A stretch of 64,000 nucleotides of DNA. Origin: Streptomyces triculaminicus. GTDB lineage: Bacteria; Actinomycetota; Actinomycetes; Streptomycetales; Streptomycetaceae. Below, piece by piece: positions 40,950 to 49,927 of this stretch. A program made the translations under genes and the position numbers. The stretch lies in contig NZ_JAFMOF010000001.1 of the NCBI RefSeq assembly GCF_017349075.1, forward strand, positions 372,001 through 436,000. Reading direction: 5' to 3'. The notes beneath the pieces are model-generated. The model saw only the letters and a program-made list of their open reading frames with translations, made no database searches and had not been told where the DNA came from. The stretch's first letter is position 1; every line of letters starts with the position of its first letter.

Positions 40950-41480
40950 ATGGCAATCAGCGCGACACGAACCGAGCGGCCCGTAACCCGCTGGGCGGAG
41001 CGAACCGCCCACCTCATCCCCCTGCTCGGCCTGCCCGTCTGCCTCTGGCGACTGCCCATCGCCTTCGGGTACATGATGGGCATCGGTCTCGAGCCGCCAT
41101 CGGAACCGCTGTGGTTCACCATCCCCTACGTCTTCGGGCTCAGCCTGCTGTCCGAGGCGTTCGCGCTGCTGTGCTTCGGCCTCGTACGCCCCTGGGGCGA
41201 GGTCGTACCCCGCTGGATCCCGAGGATCGGCGGCAGGCGCGTCCCGCCGTTCGCCGTGATCGTGCCCGCGACGCTGGCCGGTCTCGGCCTGACCGCACTG
41301 CTGGCCGACTGGGTGCTGTGCACCTTCGGCCTGGCGGGCTTCTCGAACCCGGACTTCGACAACGCCGGGTGGGCGTCGCTGGCCAACACCGTCAGCGGCC
41401 TGTTCGTGCTGTGGGGCCCGCTGGTGCTGGCGCAGACCTACGGCTACTACCGCCGTCGGTGCCGCCCGTCTGCTGCCTGA
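40950..41480 (+). CDS. membrane protein, about five helices
   Basis: 176 residues, four to five hydrophobic segments, with the basic loop VPRWIPRIGGRRVPP. No named family recognised. ATG 40950; GGGG 5-6 bases upstream is a weak SD. It precedes the DGPF/sigma pair in the same direction with a 77-base gap. Function unknown. Confidence 0.72.
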   Translation: MAISATRTERPVTRWAERTAHLIPLLGLPVCLWRLPIAFGYMMGIGLEPPSEPLWFTIPYVFGLSLLSEAFALLCFGLVRPWGEVVPRWIPRIGGRRVPPFAVIVPATLAGLGLTALLADWVLCTFGLAGFSNPDFDNAGWASLANTVSGLFVLWGPLVLAQTYGYYRRRCRPSAA

Positions 41481-41557
41481 TTCCCTGTCACATAGGCTGA
41501 TCGACGCTTGGTCGGAAGCGGGCCACCGAGGACCGCACGACAGACGGAGGAAGACCC

Positions 41558-41881
41558 ATGCGCTACCTGATGATGACCAAGCCCACCGAGGCCGCCCCCG
41601 ACGAGAAGCTGTTCGCGGAGATGAGCGCGTGGATCGAGGAGCTGACGGCGTCGGGCGTCCTGCTGGCCACCGGCGGCCTCGAGCCGGGGGGCTTTCGCGT
41701 GACGTCGGCGGGCGACGAGATAACGGTGACGGACGGGCCGTTCGCCGAGGCCAAAGAGGCCGTGGCCGGCTTCGCGCTGGTCGAGGTCCGCTCCAAGGAG
41801 GAGGCGATCGAGATCGCGCGCCGCTTCCGGAAGCTCGTCGGTGACGGCGAGAGCGTGATCCAGCAGGTCTTCGGTCCCTGA
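41558..41881 (+). CDS. YCII-related DGPF-motif protein
   Basis: 107 residues with the ferredoxin-like YCII fold and the conserved TDGPFAEAKE motif. Known: DGPF proteins are the usual genetic partners of ECF42 sigma factors. The next gene, 19 bases away, is such a sigma factor, so the two are an operon. GGAGGAAGA precedes ATG 41558. Confidence 0.92.
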   Translation: MRYLMMTKPTEAAPDEKLFAEMSAWIEELTASGVLLATGGLEPGGFRVTSAGDEITVTDGPFAEAKEAVAGFALVEVRSKEEAIEIARRFRKLVGDGESVIQQVFGP

Positions 41882-41900
41882 CCGGCCCCGCACCAAGCCC

Positions 41901-43865
41901 ATGACGGACGTCCACGGCGCGGTCGACGCGGTCTGGAAGCTCGAGTCGGCCAGGATCGTCGCCGCCCTGCCCCGGCTGGTGCGCGACGTCGGCCTCGCGG
42001 AGGAGCTCGCCCAGGACGCGCTCGTCGCAGCCCTCGAGCAGTGGCCGCTGTCGGGGGTACCCGCCAACCCCGGCGCCTGGCTGATGACCACCGCCAGGCG
42101 CCGGGCCGTCGACCGCATCCGGCGTGACCGGCTCCTGGAGCGCAAGCACGAGCAGATCGCCCGCGATGTGCGGGAAGACGCCGCAGAGGACGGACGGGAC
42201 GACGTCCTGCGGCTGATGTTCGTCTCCTGCCACCCGGTCCTGCCCGCCGAGGCCCGCGTCGCACTGACACTGCGGCTGCTCGGCGGCCTGACCGCCGGTG
42301 AGATCGCGCGGGCGTTCCTCGTCGACGAGACGACGATCGCCCGGCGCATCGCGGCGGCGAAACGCACGCTGGCGGAGGAACGGGTGCCGTTCGAGCTGCC
42401 CGCCCGGGCGGAGCTCGCCGAGCGCCTGTCGTCCGTACTCGGCGTCGTCTACCTCGTCTTCAACGAGGGCTACGCGGCGACGGCCGGCGACGACCTGATC
42501 CGGCCGGACCTCTGCCTCGAGGCCCTGCGGCTGGGCCGCATGCTGGCCGAACTGGCCCCGGACCACGCCGAAGTGCACGGTCTGGTCGCGCTGATGGAGC
42601 TCCAGGCCTCCCGTGCCGCCGCCCGGACCGGCCCGTCCGGCGAACCCGTCCAGCTGCAGGAGCAGAACCGCGGCCGCTGGGACCAGCTGCTCATCCGCCG
42701 CGGCTTCACCGCCATGCTGCGCGCACGCGAGGCCGGCGGCCCGCCCGGCCCGTACGTCCTCCAGGCGGCGATCGCCGTCTGCCACGCCCAGGCACGTACG
42801 GCCGAGGACACCGACTGGGCGCGGATCGCGGCCTTGTACGAGGCGCTGGTCCGGCTCCTGCCCACGCCCGTCGTACGGCTCAACCGGGCCGTGGCGACCG
42901 GGATGGCACACGGCCCGCAGGCGGGCCTCGACCAGGCCGACTCCCTCCTGACCGACCCCGCGCTGCGCGACTACCACCTTCTCCCCGGCGTGCGGGGCGA
43001 TCTGCTGGCCCGCCTCGGACGCGACGAAGAGGCCCGGCTGGAGTTCCGCCGCGCCGCGTCCCTCACCCGGAACGCCGCCGAACGCGCCTTCCTGCACCGC
43101 CGCGCCGACGCCCTCACCGGCCCCGCCGCGCCGGCCGCCACCCTGGGCTCGGCCGCCCGGGACTTCCTGGGGCGCGACGGCCTGGACGCCGCGACGATCC
43201 GCTCGTACGGCCAGACCCTGCGCCGCCTGTGCCGGGCCCTGGGCGACGACCTGCCGCTGACCTCGCTGACCGCCGACGTGGTGGCCCGGGTCTTCGCGAC
43301 GGCCTGGGGCGACGCGGCCGCCCGGACGTGGAACCGGCACCGGTCGGCCGTCAGCTCCTTCGGCACCTGGGCCTCCCTCGAGGGCCTCGCGGCGCACCTC
43401 GAACGGCGTGCGGCGACCGGTCCCCCGGCGCCGGCGATCGAAGGGGCGGAGCTCGTAGAGCTGTTGGGCCGCCCGGGGATCGCCCCGCGCGAGCGGGCCC
43501 TGTGGAGCCTTCTGCACGAGTCGGCGGCCGGCGTGAGCACCGCCCTGTCCCTGAACGTCGAGGACCTCGATCCTTCTGGTTGTCGCGCCCGCGCGAACGG
43601 CTCGTGGATCACCTGGCACGAGCAAACCGCCCGGCTGCTCCCACCGCTGGTGGCCGGCCGCACCCGCGGCCCACTGTTCCTCTCCGACCGCCGCCCCGGC
43701 CCGGCCCGGACCCCCTCGGAGGCCGACCTCTGCCCGGACACGGGCCGCCGCCGCCTGTCCTACGAACGCGCGGAGTACCTCTTCAAGCAGGCCACGAAGA
43801 CCGTCGACCCGACGGGAACGGGCTACACGCTGCGGCGGCTCAGGGCACGGGAAGCCCGGCACTGA
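41901..43865 (+). CDS. ECF42-type sigma factor fused to a tyrosine-recombinase-like domain
   Basis: 654 residues in one frame. Residues 1 to about 404 are a complete ECF42 factor: sigma-2 (LAEELAQDALVAALEQWP), sigma-4 (GEIARAFLVDETTIARRI) and the C-terminal TPR-like extension (VVYLVFNEGY, RTGPSGEPVQL, RADAL). From about 415 the chain looks like a phage-type integrase: a core-binding domain (GLDAATIRSYGQTLRRL, RHRSAVSSFGTW) and a catalytic-like domain (LLHESAAGVSTALSLNVEDLD; YTLRRLRAREARH at the end). The first catalytic Arg is not present at the usual spot, the HxxR box is degenerate and no terminal Tyr nucleophile is visible, so the domain is probably a DNA-binding relic rather than a recombinase. 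Confidence 0.9.
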   Translation: MTDVHGAVDAVWKLESARIVAALPRLVRDVGLAEELAQDALVAALEQWPLSGVPANPGAWLMTTARRRAVDRIRRDRLLERKHEQIARDVREDAAEDGRDDVLRLMFVSCHPVLPAEARVALTLRLLGGLTAGEIARAFLVDETTIARRIAAAKRTLAEERVPFELPARAELAERLSSVLGVVYLVFNEGYAATAGDDLIRPDLCLEALRLGRMLAELAPDHAEVHGLVALMELQASRAAARTGPSGEPVQLQEQNRGRWDQLLIRRGFTAMLRAREAGGPPGPYVLQAAIAVCHAQARTAEDTDWARIAALYEALVRLLPTPVVRLNRAVATGMAHGPQAGLDQADSLLTDPALRDYHLLPGVRGDLLARLGRDEEARLEFRRAASLTRNAAERAFLHRRADALTGPAAPAATLGSAARDFLGRDGLDAATIRSYGQTLRRLCRALGDDLPLTSLTADVVARVFATAWGDAAARTWNRHRSAVSSFGTWASLEGLAAHLERRAATGPPAPAIEGAELVELLGRPGIAPRERALWSLLHESAAGVSTALSLNVEDLDPSGCRARANGSWITWHEQTARLLPPLVAGRTRGPLFLSDRRPGPARTPSEADLCPDTGRRRLSYERAEYLFKQATKTVDPTGTGYTLRRLRAREARH

Positions 43866-43937
43866 GTACGACCACTCAGCCGGCATTGAGCACCTCCGCG
43901 CTGCCCGGAGGCGATGCCGAAGCGATGAGATCACCTC

Positions 43938-44261
43938 ATGAACACCGAAATGAACACCGAACCGCTCCAGCCCCTGACGACGACGTTGTCCAAGCCCTCC
44001 AACAAGGACGGCTGGGCGGCGTTCACCTGCGGCATGGCAGCCCTGTGGAGCGCGGGCGACCTGTCGAGCCTCCTCTTCTCGATCCCTCTCGGCATCGCCG
44101 CCGTCATCACCGGCCTGAGAGGACGCGCCAAGGCGAAGCGAGGCGAGACGACGGGAGGAGGCCTGGCGCTCACGGGCCTCGTACTGGGCGTCCTGACGAC
44201 GGTGGTACCCGTCATCTTTCTCGCGTGGCTGTGGATCGCCTTGGCCAACGCGTACCGGTGA
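43938..44261 (+). CDS. DUF4190 membrane protein
   Basis: 107 residues, two membrane segments separated by GRAKAKRGETTGGGLALTG, the DUF4190 pattern. Gene overlaps the convergent small Cys-rich gene by 50 bases. Family function is not established. Confidence 0.82.
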   Translation: MNTEMNTEPLQPLTTTLSKPSNKDGWAAFTCGMAALWSAGDLSSLLFSIPLGIAAVITGLRGRAKAKRGETTGGGLALTGLVLGVLTTVVPVIFLAWLWIALANAYR

Positions 44262-44532
44262 GCAGGGCGGCCACGGGGGCGGCCTCGGATGTATCCGAAG
44301 GGCACAGGGCAGGACGACGGCCGCACCCGGGCGGTGGAACCGGCGGCGTAAGAACCCCATCGGCCGAGCGTACGACGCTGGGCATCCCGGGCGGCCGCAG
44401 GGCCCCGTAGTCCAAGAACCGCCGCGTCCCGCACCGCTCGCAGCGCGCCACACCGCCGAAGTACGACCACCCCGCCGGATGCGCGCACATCCGCCACGCC
44501 TGCCACGTCCGGCATGCCTCAGAGCTCGGCAT
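44212..44532 (-). CDS. small protein with CxxC zinc-ribbon-like start
   Basis: 106 residues. Residues 16-60 (CAHPAGWSYF, ARCERCGTRRFLDYGALRPP) form a small Cys/His cluster that recurs beside HATPase/XRE modules in Streptomyces. The rest is Arg/Pro-rich and may be tail. GGGGAGG lies right before ATG 44532, and the gene begins 14 bases inside the HATPase gene, so it is coupled to it. Function unknown; metal binding inferred. Confidence 0.6.
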   Translation of the reverse strand: MPSSEACRTWQAWRMCAHPAGWSYFGGVARCERCGTRRFLDYGALRPPGMPSVVRSADGVLTPPVPPPGCGRRPALCPSDTSEAAPVAALLTGTRWPRRSTATRER

Positions 44533-45010
44533 AATGCCTCCCCGCCACGCGCGGCATCGCCACCCACAGCTTGCTCCCGGCCAACGGCTTCTCCGCCGCC
44601 GCCAGCCCGACCACGCCCCCGCACTCGTCCACGACCGCCTGCAACGTGGACAACGCCTCCCGCCGATGCGCCCGGCAGACGATCTCGACGCTGTCCGCGT
44701 GCTCGGGGTGCTCGTCGAACACGGTCAGCCGCAACACCCCGAAGCGCCACCGCAGGGCGAGACTCACAGCACGGCCGGGCGTGAACACCACGGCATTGCT
44801 GAGCAGTTCGGAGGCGGCGAGCACGCCCAGTTCCGCCATGTCCCCGAGCCCGTGCTGGGCCAGCACCCGCCCCACGGCGGTACGGGCCGTCCCCAGGCAG
44901 TACGCACCGCCCGGCAACCCGAAGGAGTAGTCCAGATTCGCCCGGTCCGGCCGGTCCGACGTCGCCGTCGGCGGTGAGGCGGGCATGCAGAGTTCATCGC
45001 GATTGCTCAT
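44519..45010 (-). CDS. ATP-binding protein, HATPase_c (anti-sigma RsbW-like)
   Basis: 163 residues of the GHKL fold. Seen: N-box LAASELLSNAVVF and the G-box-like VDECGGVVGL. These stand-alone kinases usually act as anti-sigma or partner kinases in XRE/DUF397 loci. GGAG lies 8 bases before ATG 45010. Divergent from the XRE gene; coupled to the small Cys-rich gene. Confidence 0.88.
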   Translation of the reverse strand: MSNRDELCMPASPPTATSDRPDRANLDYSFGLPGGAYCLGTARTAVGRVLAQHGLGDMAELGVLAASELLSNAVVFTPGRAVSLALRWRFGVLRLTVFDEHPEHADSVEIVCRAHRREALSTLQAVVDECGGVVGLAAAEKPLAGSKLWVAMPRVAGRHYAEL

Positions 45011-45277
45011 GTGCGGACTCCAAGCACGTTCACAGGTGGGGGAGTTCTCGCACGCGACGGACCACCGGTGGCTTGCCTCCCTGGGCACGGACACACCCCA
45101 CCCAGGGAAGGAGGGCATGCCGCGCGGTGCACTTCCGGCGCCACTGCGTGTGAGCCAAGCGATACCGACGGTAGCGCATTGGCGATGCACAGTGCGGCTC
45201 GCTCGTAAAACACTGCTACTCGATGGATTCGCCAACCATGCAGGAGCAGACTGTCCGAGAACCCCGAGAGAGGTGAC

Positions 45278-46132
45278 ATGCCGCCACGGAGCACCCCCAC
45301 CGTTCGCCAACAGCGCCTCGGCGCCGAACTGCGCAGAATGCGTGAAGCCGCAGGTGTCAGCACACACGAAGCCGCAGCTCTGCTGGGTGTCGACCGCACG
45401 CGCATCCCCAATATGGAGTCCGGCCGCTTCGGCATCAGCGCCGACCGCGTGCGCACTCTCGCGGTCAACTACGGCTGCGCGGACCGCGACCTCACCACCG
45501 CTCTGGTCAACATGGCGCAAGAACGAAGCACCCACTGGTGGGAGTCCTACCGGGGAAAGTTACCGCCGTCGTTCCTGGACATCGCCGAGCTCGAACACCA
45601 CGCCACGGCCATGCGCGTCTTCGTCATGGTGCACATGCCCGGCCTGCTCCAGACCGCCGAGTACGCCCGCGCCGTCTTCGAGAAGAGCCTCGTCTTCCTT
45701 CCAGCGAGAGAAGTCGAGATCCGCGCCACGTACCGCATGCGGCGCCAGGAGGTGCTCACGCTCCGGGAGCACCCACCGCGATACCTCGCGATCGTTCACG
45801 AGGCCGCCCTACGCATGCAGTTCGGTGGACGGAAGGTAGCCCGCGACCAACTGACCCACCTGCTGGAAATGAGCGAACGAAGCGGCATCACCATCCTGGC
45901 GCTCCCCTTCGCAGCCGGAGGCTTCGCAGGCGCAGGTCAGCCGATGCTGTACGCCAACGGAACGGTCGCCGGCCTGGACACCGTCCAGCTGGACAGCTTC
46001 CACGGCTCCGTCTTCGTCGACGCCGAGACGCAGCTGAGGAGCTACCGACGCCTTCTCGACACCATGGAGGACGCCTGCCTCTCCCCGACCGAGTCGCGCG
46101 ACCTCATCCTCTCCATCCGCAAGGAACTCTGA
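45278..46132 (+). CDS. XRE-family regulator with DUF5753 effector domain
   Basis: 284 residues: N-terminal helix-turn-helix (LGAELRRMREAAGVSTHEAAALLGV) and the C-terminal DUF5753 domain with HMPGLLQTAEYARAVF and SGITILALPF. Known: this family partners with DUF397 proteins in Streptomyces, controlling development or antibiotic genes in some cases. GAGAGGTG precedes ATG 45278. DUF397 gene follows 11 bases after its stop. Confidence 0.92.
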   Translation: MPPRSTPTVRQQRLGAELRRMREAAGVSTHEAAALLGVDRTRIPNMESGRFGISADRVRTLAVNYGCADRDLTTALVNMAQERSTHWWESYRGKLPPSFLDIAELEHHATAMRVFVMVHMPGLLQTAEYARAVFEKSLVFLPAREVEIRATYRMRRQEVLTLREHPPRYLAIVHEAALRMQFGGRKVARDQLTHLLEMSERSGITILALPFAAGGFAGAGQPMLYANGTVAGLDTVQLDSFHGSVFVDAETQLRSYRRLLDTMEDACLSPTESRDLILSIRKEL

Positions 46133-46143
46133 AGGGATTACCC

Positions 46144-46341
46144 ATGTCCGAGATCCAGTGGCAGAACCCCATATGCGGCGGGGACGGCGGCAACGCCTGC
46201 CTGCAGATAGGACACACCCCGGACGGAACCCCGGTACTGCGCGAGACCGCCAACCCCACCGAACTGATCACCACGACCCCCGCAGGCCTCCGTAACCTGA
46301 TCGAAGCAGCCAAGCGCGGCGAACTCGACCACTTGCTGTAG
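46144..46341 (+). CDS. DUF397 protein
   Basis: 65 residues with the family layout: N-terminal W, a GGNACLQIG segment and the C-terminal FNELI-like TTTPAGLRNLIEAAKRGEL. Known: DUF397 proteins act with the adjacent XRE regulator. GAAGGGAT lies upstream of ATG 46144. A diverged relic of the same domain lies at 50500-50650. Confidence 0.9.
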   Translation: MSEIQWQNPICGGDGGNACLQIGHTPDGTPVLRETANPTELITTTPAGLRNLIEAAKRGELDHLL

Positions 46342-46972
46342 ATGCCGTTGAGTGTTCGGCTCGGCCACGCGCCATTCGTGTCGGGTGGAGTCAGGACACC
46401 CGCGACCGCGGCTGGATCACCGAGTGACCATGCCTGCATACCCTCAGGAGCACGCGCCTGGGAGACCGAAATCCCTTGCAGACACTCCCCGCATCAGAAC
46501 AGCGCATATCCGATGCGACTGTTGGCATCGACGATGTATCGGACCCCAAGCTGGTACTGGCCCGGTCTGGGCATGGCCCGCCGCTTGCTTCACCACCACC
46601 CTCGGCAATGAGGGCCAACGCCTTCGAAACAAGCCACTCAATCGGCCATTGGCCAAATCTCCCGTGGTAGGCCGCGCTCTCCCAAGCCGCCCCTTGCTCC
46701 TGCGCCGTCGCGGGGACTGAACCGCATAACGTGCATTCGCTCGCGCCCGATCGTCCGCACCAGGTCCTCCGTAGATCTGCGGAACAAGGCTGCTGACGGC
46801 CACTGACAGCGACTACGCACGCCAACAATCAGGCGGCTTTGGGCGCGTCATCTGAGCCATGTTTCTAGATCTTCACACCAGCCCCATACCTGTAAGGTGC
46901 ATGCCAGGTATCTGTTTCCGCGCCCGCTTGGCGCGCGGAACAGACAGAGGCCCAAACCCTAGGGGGGGTTGC
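46342..46972. other. gene-poor, lower-GC region left of the ESX-like cassette
   Basis: 631 bases with lower GC than the surroundings. No convincing intact gene is seen. A minus-strand run, KRRAMPRPGQYQLGVRYIVD (about 46515-46600), reads like a coding fragment ending at a stop, suggesting a broken gene. The right part holds an inverted repeat at 46886 before the next gene. Confidence 0.55.
46886..46911. promoter_or_regulatory. candidate operator inverted repeat upstream of the ESX-like cassette
   Basis: ATACCTG and CAGGTAT form a perfect 7-base inverted repeat separated by 12 bases, 62 bases before the first gene of the cassette. The spacing of about two turns suits a dimeric regulator such as the nearby XRE protein. 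Inference only. Confidence 0.4.
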
Positions 46973-47443
46973 ATGAGTGACGGGAACTCTGCTGGACAAC
47001 GGCTGCAGCCGGCCCCGGCGAATGCCGGCGGAGTGAGCGGTGACCAGGGGACACTGGCGAGCTCGGCGAGCGACAAACAGCGTGCCGCGACGTTCATGGA
47101 GCGGCATCTGCTGCCGGACACCCAGGCTGCCGGTCGCATTGGGGAAGGCGGCGGGACGGTGCACCCGCCCATGGTCGACCCGGGGGCGCGGTCAAGTCTG
47201 CTGAAGCCGGACAGCGGTTTGAATGGACTGTCCGCTTGGGCTGCGGACAAAGGGCTGTCGGAAGCGATGAGCGTCTGGCAGATGCAAGCGGGCTGGCTGA
47301 TGGCCCGGCTGAACCGGGAGCTGAATGCGCTGCGCAGCACGAACACTCTTCTCCAGGGCCAGGACGCCGCCACTGCGGCGCAATTCGGCTCGGCAAGCAC
47401 TGCGCCGCAGGAGCCGTTTCGCAGCCGTATAAACGACTGGTGA
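46973..47443 (+). CDS. ESX-type cassette protein (EspC-like helical)
   Basis: 156 residues. The N-terminal half is Gly/Ala/Ser-rich; the C-terminal half is helical with MSVWQMQAGWLMARLNRELNAL and LLQGQDAATAAQFG, a pattern typical of small proteins encoded beside type VII substrates in Streptomyces. GGGGGGG is 6 bases before ATG 46973. Followed 13 bases later by the WXG-like gene. No certain domain; secretion is inferred from context. Confidence 0.65.
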   Translation: MSDGNSAGQRLQPAPANAGGVSGDQGTLASSASDKQRAATFMERHLLPDTQAAGRIGEGGGTVHPPMVDPGARSSLLKPDSGLNGLSAWAADKGLSEAMSVWQMQAGWLMARLNRELNALRSTNTLLQGQDAATAAQFGSASTAPQEPFRSRINDW

Positions 47444-47456
47444 CCGGGGGTCGATC

Positions 47457-48785
47457 ATGGCGCTGAGCTACCAGGATGTGACGGCCGCCGATCTGTCGCC
47501 ACTGCTGAACGCGTCCGAACTGTGGCAGAAGATGGGCAATCGCTTCGCCGAGCTGAAAGAGGATTACGAAAAGCACGTCCAGCGCGCGATGGCAAACGGC
47601 AAATGGCAGGGCCAGGCTTTCACCGCGCATCAGAACAGCTCCGCGGCCACGGCCTCTGAATACGCTGCAGCCAAGACGGAGGCACTGGCCGTCGCCAGCC
47701 TCCTGAAGCAGGCACACACCGAGCTCACCCGGCTGCAGAAAGCAGTGAAGGACCTGGTCGCCGACGCGGAGGCGAAGGACTACAAGGTCGACGGTTCGGG
47801 CAGGGCCACGTATGTCGGTTTCAGCAAGCTCTCCGCACAGGAGCAGAACGCCCTTCACCACGACCCGGGCTACCCCCAGCTGGTGGCCCAGGCCCAGCAG
47901 ATGGCCCAAGAGTGGACGGACGGAATCGCCAAGGCGGTACGAGCCGTGGACGAGGTCGACCAAGGGGTTCAGCGTGCGTTGAGCAGTGCGGTGGCCTTCG
48001 GCAACGGCTTCAACGCGCATGCCGAGGGCGGCCTGGCGAAGGCCGCGGCGGCGTGGTCACACCACTCCGACTCCCGTACACGAGTCGACAGCAAGGTCAA
48101 GGCGACCGGGCCCGATGTGGGCTTCACCGTTACCAGCGACCCCAAGTACGGGAAGGAGGGCTCGGTCAAGGCAAATATCGACCTGTACCACGTAACCGCG
48201 GAAGTGTCGGAATCCCACGGCCCAATGAAGCTCTCCGGGATCGTCGACGCCTACGGTGGGGCCAGAGCCACCGCTAACTACGGTTTCAACCAAAAGGGCG
48301 TCGCCGGCAAGGCCGAGGCGTCGATAGGGCATCGGGCGACCGTCGAAGGCCGGGCCGGGTTGGGGCAAGTCGGTGGTTACGCGCGGGCCGAAGGGTTCTC
48401 CGGTGCCGAGGTCGGGGTCAATGCCAAGGCCACCAAGGAGGAAGTCACTATCGGCGCGAAGTCGTTCGCCGGCGAAAAGGGCACCGTCGCCTGGGGTGCG
48501 GAGGTCGGTGGAATCGGCATCGGCTCGACGGCCGAGGGGTGGTCCGGTCCTGGCGCGGAGGCTTGGTGGGGCTACAAGAAGGACGAAAAGACCGGAGTGT
48601 GGAAGCTCGGCGGAAAGGCAGGAGGCTCGCCCGTTGTCGGCGGAGCAGTGGGATTCGAGATCACCGTCGATCCGCACAAGGTGACCAAAGCTGCCGGCGA
48701 TGTGGCCGACGCGGTGGGCGATGCGTTTGACGCGGTCGACGACGCCGCCGGCTCCGCAAAGAAAGCCGTCAGCAGTTGGTTCTGA
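47457..48785 (+). CDS. WXG/LXG-like putative type VII substrate with glycine-rich C-terminus
   Basis: 442 residues. Residues 1-170 are a long four-helix region with WQKMGNRFAEL and KWQGQAF (WxG motif) and a LQKAVKDLVADAEAKDYKV coiled part. Residues 200-410 are Gly/Ala-rich alternating strands (AEASIGHRATVEGRAGLG, WGAEVGGIGIGST), and the tail is a short amphipathic helix (AAGDVADAVGDAFDAVDD). No nuclease or other toxin motif is recognised. The next gene starts within its stop codon. Confidence 0.7.
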   Translation: MALSYQDVTAADLSPLLNASELWQKMGNRFAELKEDYEKHVQRAMANGKWQGQAFTAHQNSSAATASEYAAAKTEALAVASLLKQAHTELTRLQKAVKDLVADAEAKDYKVDGSGRATYVGFSKLSAQEQNALHHDPGYPQLVAQAQQMAQEWTDGIAKAVRAVDEVDQGVQRALSSAVAFGNGFNAHAEGGLAKAAAAWSHHSDSRTRVDSKVKATGPDVGFTVTSDPKYGKEGSVKANIDLYHVTAEVSESHGPMKLSGIVDAYGGARATANYGFNQKGVAGKAEASIGHRATVEGRAGLGQVGGYARAEGFSGAEVGVNAKATKEEVTIGAKSFAGEKGTVAWGAEVGGIGIGSTAEGWSGPGAEAWWGYKKDEKTGVWKLGGKAGGSPVVGGAVGFEITVDPHKVTKAAGDVADAVGDAFDAVDDAAGSAKKAVSSWF

Positions 48786-49312
48786 TGTATTTCTCCACGG
48801 AAGGAAAGCCCAAAGTGGCTGCGAGTTTGCCGGTGCCGATCGAATTCCGCCTGCCCGAAGGATGGCTCCCGGCCCGTCCTGAGGGGGTCGACGCCCCCGC
48901 GGTCGCGTTCGCCGCGGTGCATCCGCAGCCGGACGCAGGGTTCACCGCCAACATCACCGTCGACGGCGAATACCGGTCGGATGCGGCGACACTGGCCGAG
49001 CTCGCCGACGAGTCGATGGAGCGCCTGCGCGAGGTTGCCGAGTCGGTGGTGGTGACCCACCGCCGCGAGGCCGGCTCCCCGGACGTCCCCGCCCTGACCC
49101 AGCGAGTGGCCTTCTCGGCCGTCGCCGGCGACACGCGCCGCGACCTCATCCAGTCCCAGGTGTACCTGTCCATGCCGGACATCGAGGAGCCGCACAAGCG
49201 GGCGGTGGTCCGGCTGGCTCTGACCGCCACCGCGGCCCAGCACGACGCCGTTCGCGGAGACTTCCAGGACTTCGTGCGCACGGTGCGTCCGCACACCGAG
49301 GGTGGCGTCTAG
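48785..49312 (+). CDS. LpqN-like / DUF1795-like protein
   Basis: 175 residues in the alpha-beta pattern of the LpqN/PsbP-like group (FRLPEGWLPARPEG, GFTANITVDGEY, DFQDFVRTVRP). No signal peptide or lipobox, so probably cytoplasmic. ATG 48785 overlaps the previous stop (TGATG). Its last 70 bases are copied again at 49861. Role with the type VII-like proteins is inferred from position. Confidence 0.7.
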   Translation: MYFSTEGKPKVAASLPVPIEFRLPEGWLPARPEGVDAPAVAFAAVHPQPDAGFTANITVDGEYRSDAATLAELADESMERLREVAESVVVTHRREAGSPDVPALTQRVAFSAVAGDTRRDLIQSQVYLSMPDIEEPHKRAVVRLALTATAAQHDAVRGDFQDFVRTVRPHTEGGV

Positions 49313-49314
49313 CG

Positions 49315-49854
49315 ATGGGCCGCCTTCGAGACAAGATAAACCGCTTCCGGGACGACCTGAGCCGTACCAAGTACCCCGACAGCGGTGTCACACCGCTCTC
49401 CCCTGCAGAGGTCCGGGACGCGCTGCTGGCGATCAACGGCTCGGACGTGTCTATCAGCGTGCGCGGCTCCTCCCGATCGGATGCAGCCACGCTGTTGGCG
49501 GAGTGGCGGGTCTGGGAGCCGGCCTGGGGCTCCGCCCGCTCCCGTAAGCAGCTCGAGCGGAAATTCCATGTCTGGATGCGCCTGGACCCTGCGAAGTGCG
49601 AAGTGCAGAGCATCGACGAGCAGTGGAAGGTGATGTGGGTCGGGGATCCTCCCAAGTTTGCCGTGTCGCGCGAGCACGGCCGTGGGCAAATCTTTGAAGT
49701 TTCCTGGGAGAGCGAGTTCCAGCGGGGATCCGACGGCCGCCGGCGCAAGGTCGAGACGTTCCGCTTCGACACGCGTCTTATGAAGAAGCCTCTGCGCGAC
49801 GCGGTCCTCGGCGCCGGATGGATCTGGCGCGGACTTGGGAAAAACGAGTGGTGA
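49315..49854 (+). CDS. hypothetical protein, first copy of a duplicated gene
   Basis: 179 residues, no membrane segment, rich in Trp and charged residues (FHVWMRLDPAKCEV, VETFRFDTRLMKKPLRDAVL, GWIWRGL). No domain recognised. Begins 3 bases after the LpqN-like stop. The following reading frame encodes a second, broken copy (HPDSDVAPRSATEARNALFAVN matches YPDSGVTPLSPAEVRDALLAIN). Confidence 0.68.
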   Translation: MGRLRDKINRFRDDLSRTKYPDSGVTPLSPAEVRDALLAINGSDVSISVRGSSRSDAATLLAEWRVWEPAWGSARSRKQLERKFHVWMRLDPAKCEVQSIDEQWKVMWVGDPPKFAVSREHGRGQIFEVSWESEFQRGSDGRRRKVETFRFDTRLMKKPLRDAVLGAGWIWRGLGKNEW

Positions 49855-49927
49855 CCGACACCGTTCTCGGAGACTTCCAGGACTTCGTGCGCACGGTGCG
49901 CCCGGGTGCCGGAGCAGAGGTCTGACG

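Noticed and set aside
40357..43865. An integrated element at tRNA-Cys using the recombinase-like domain as integrase
   Set aside because: No copy of the tRNA 3' end was seen further on, the recombinase-like domain lacks catalytic residues, and the genes between are ordinary.
40854..44750. A 1298-codon open frame on the minus strand across the sigma factor and its neighbours
   Set aside because: It runs antisense to genes with clear domains; its composition is what high-GC third positions produce on the opposite strand, and it contains no recognisable domain.
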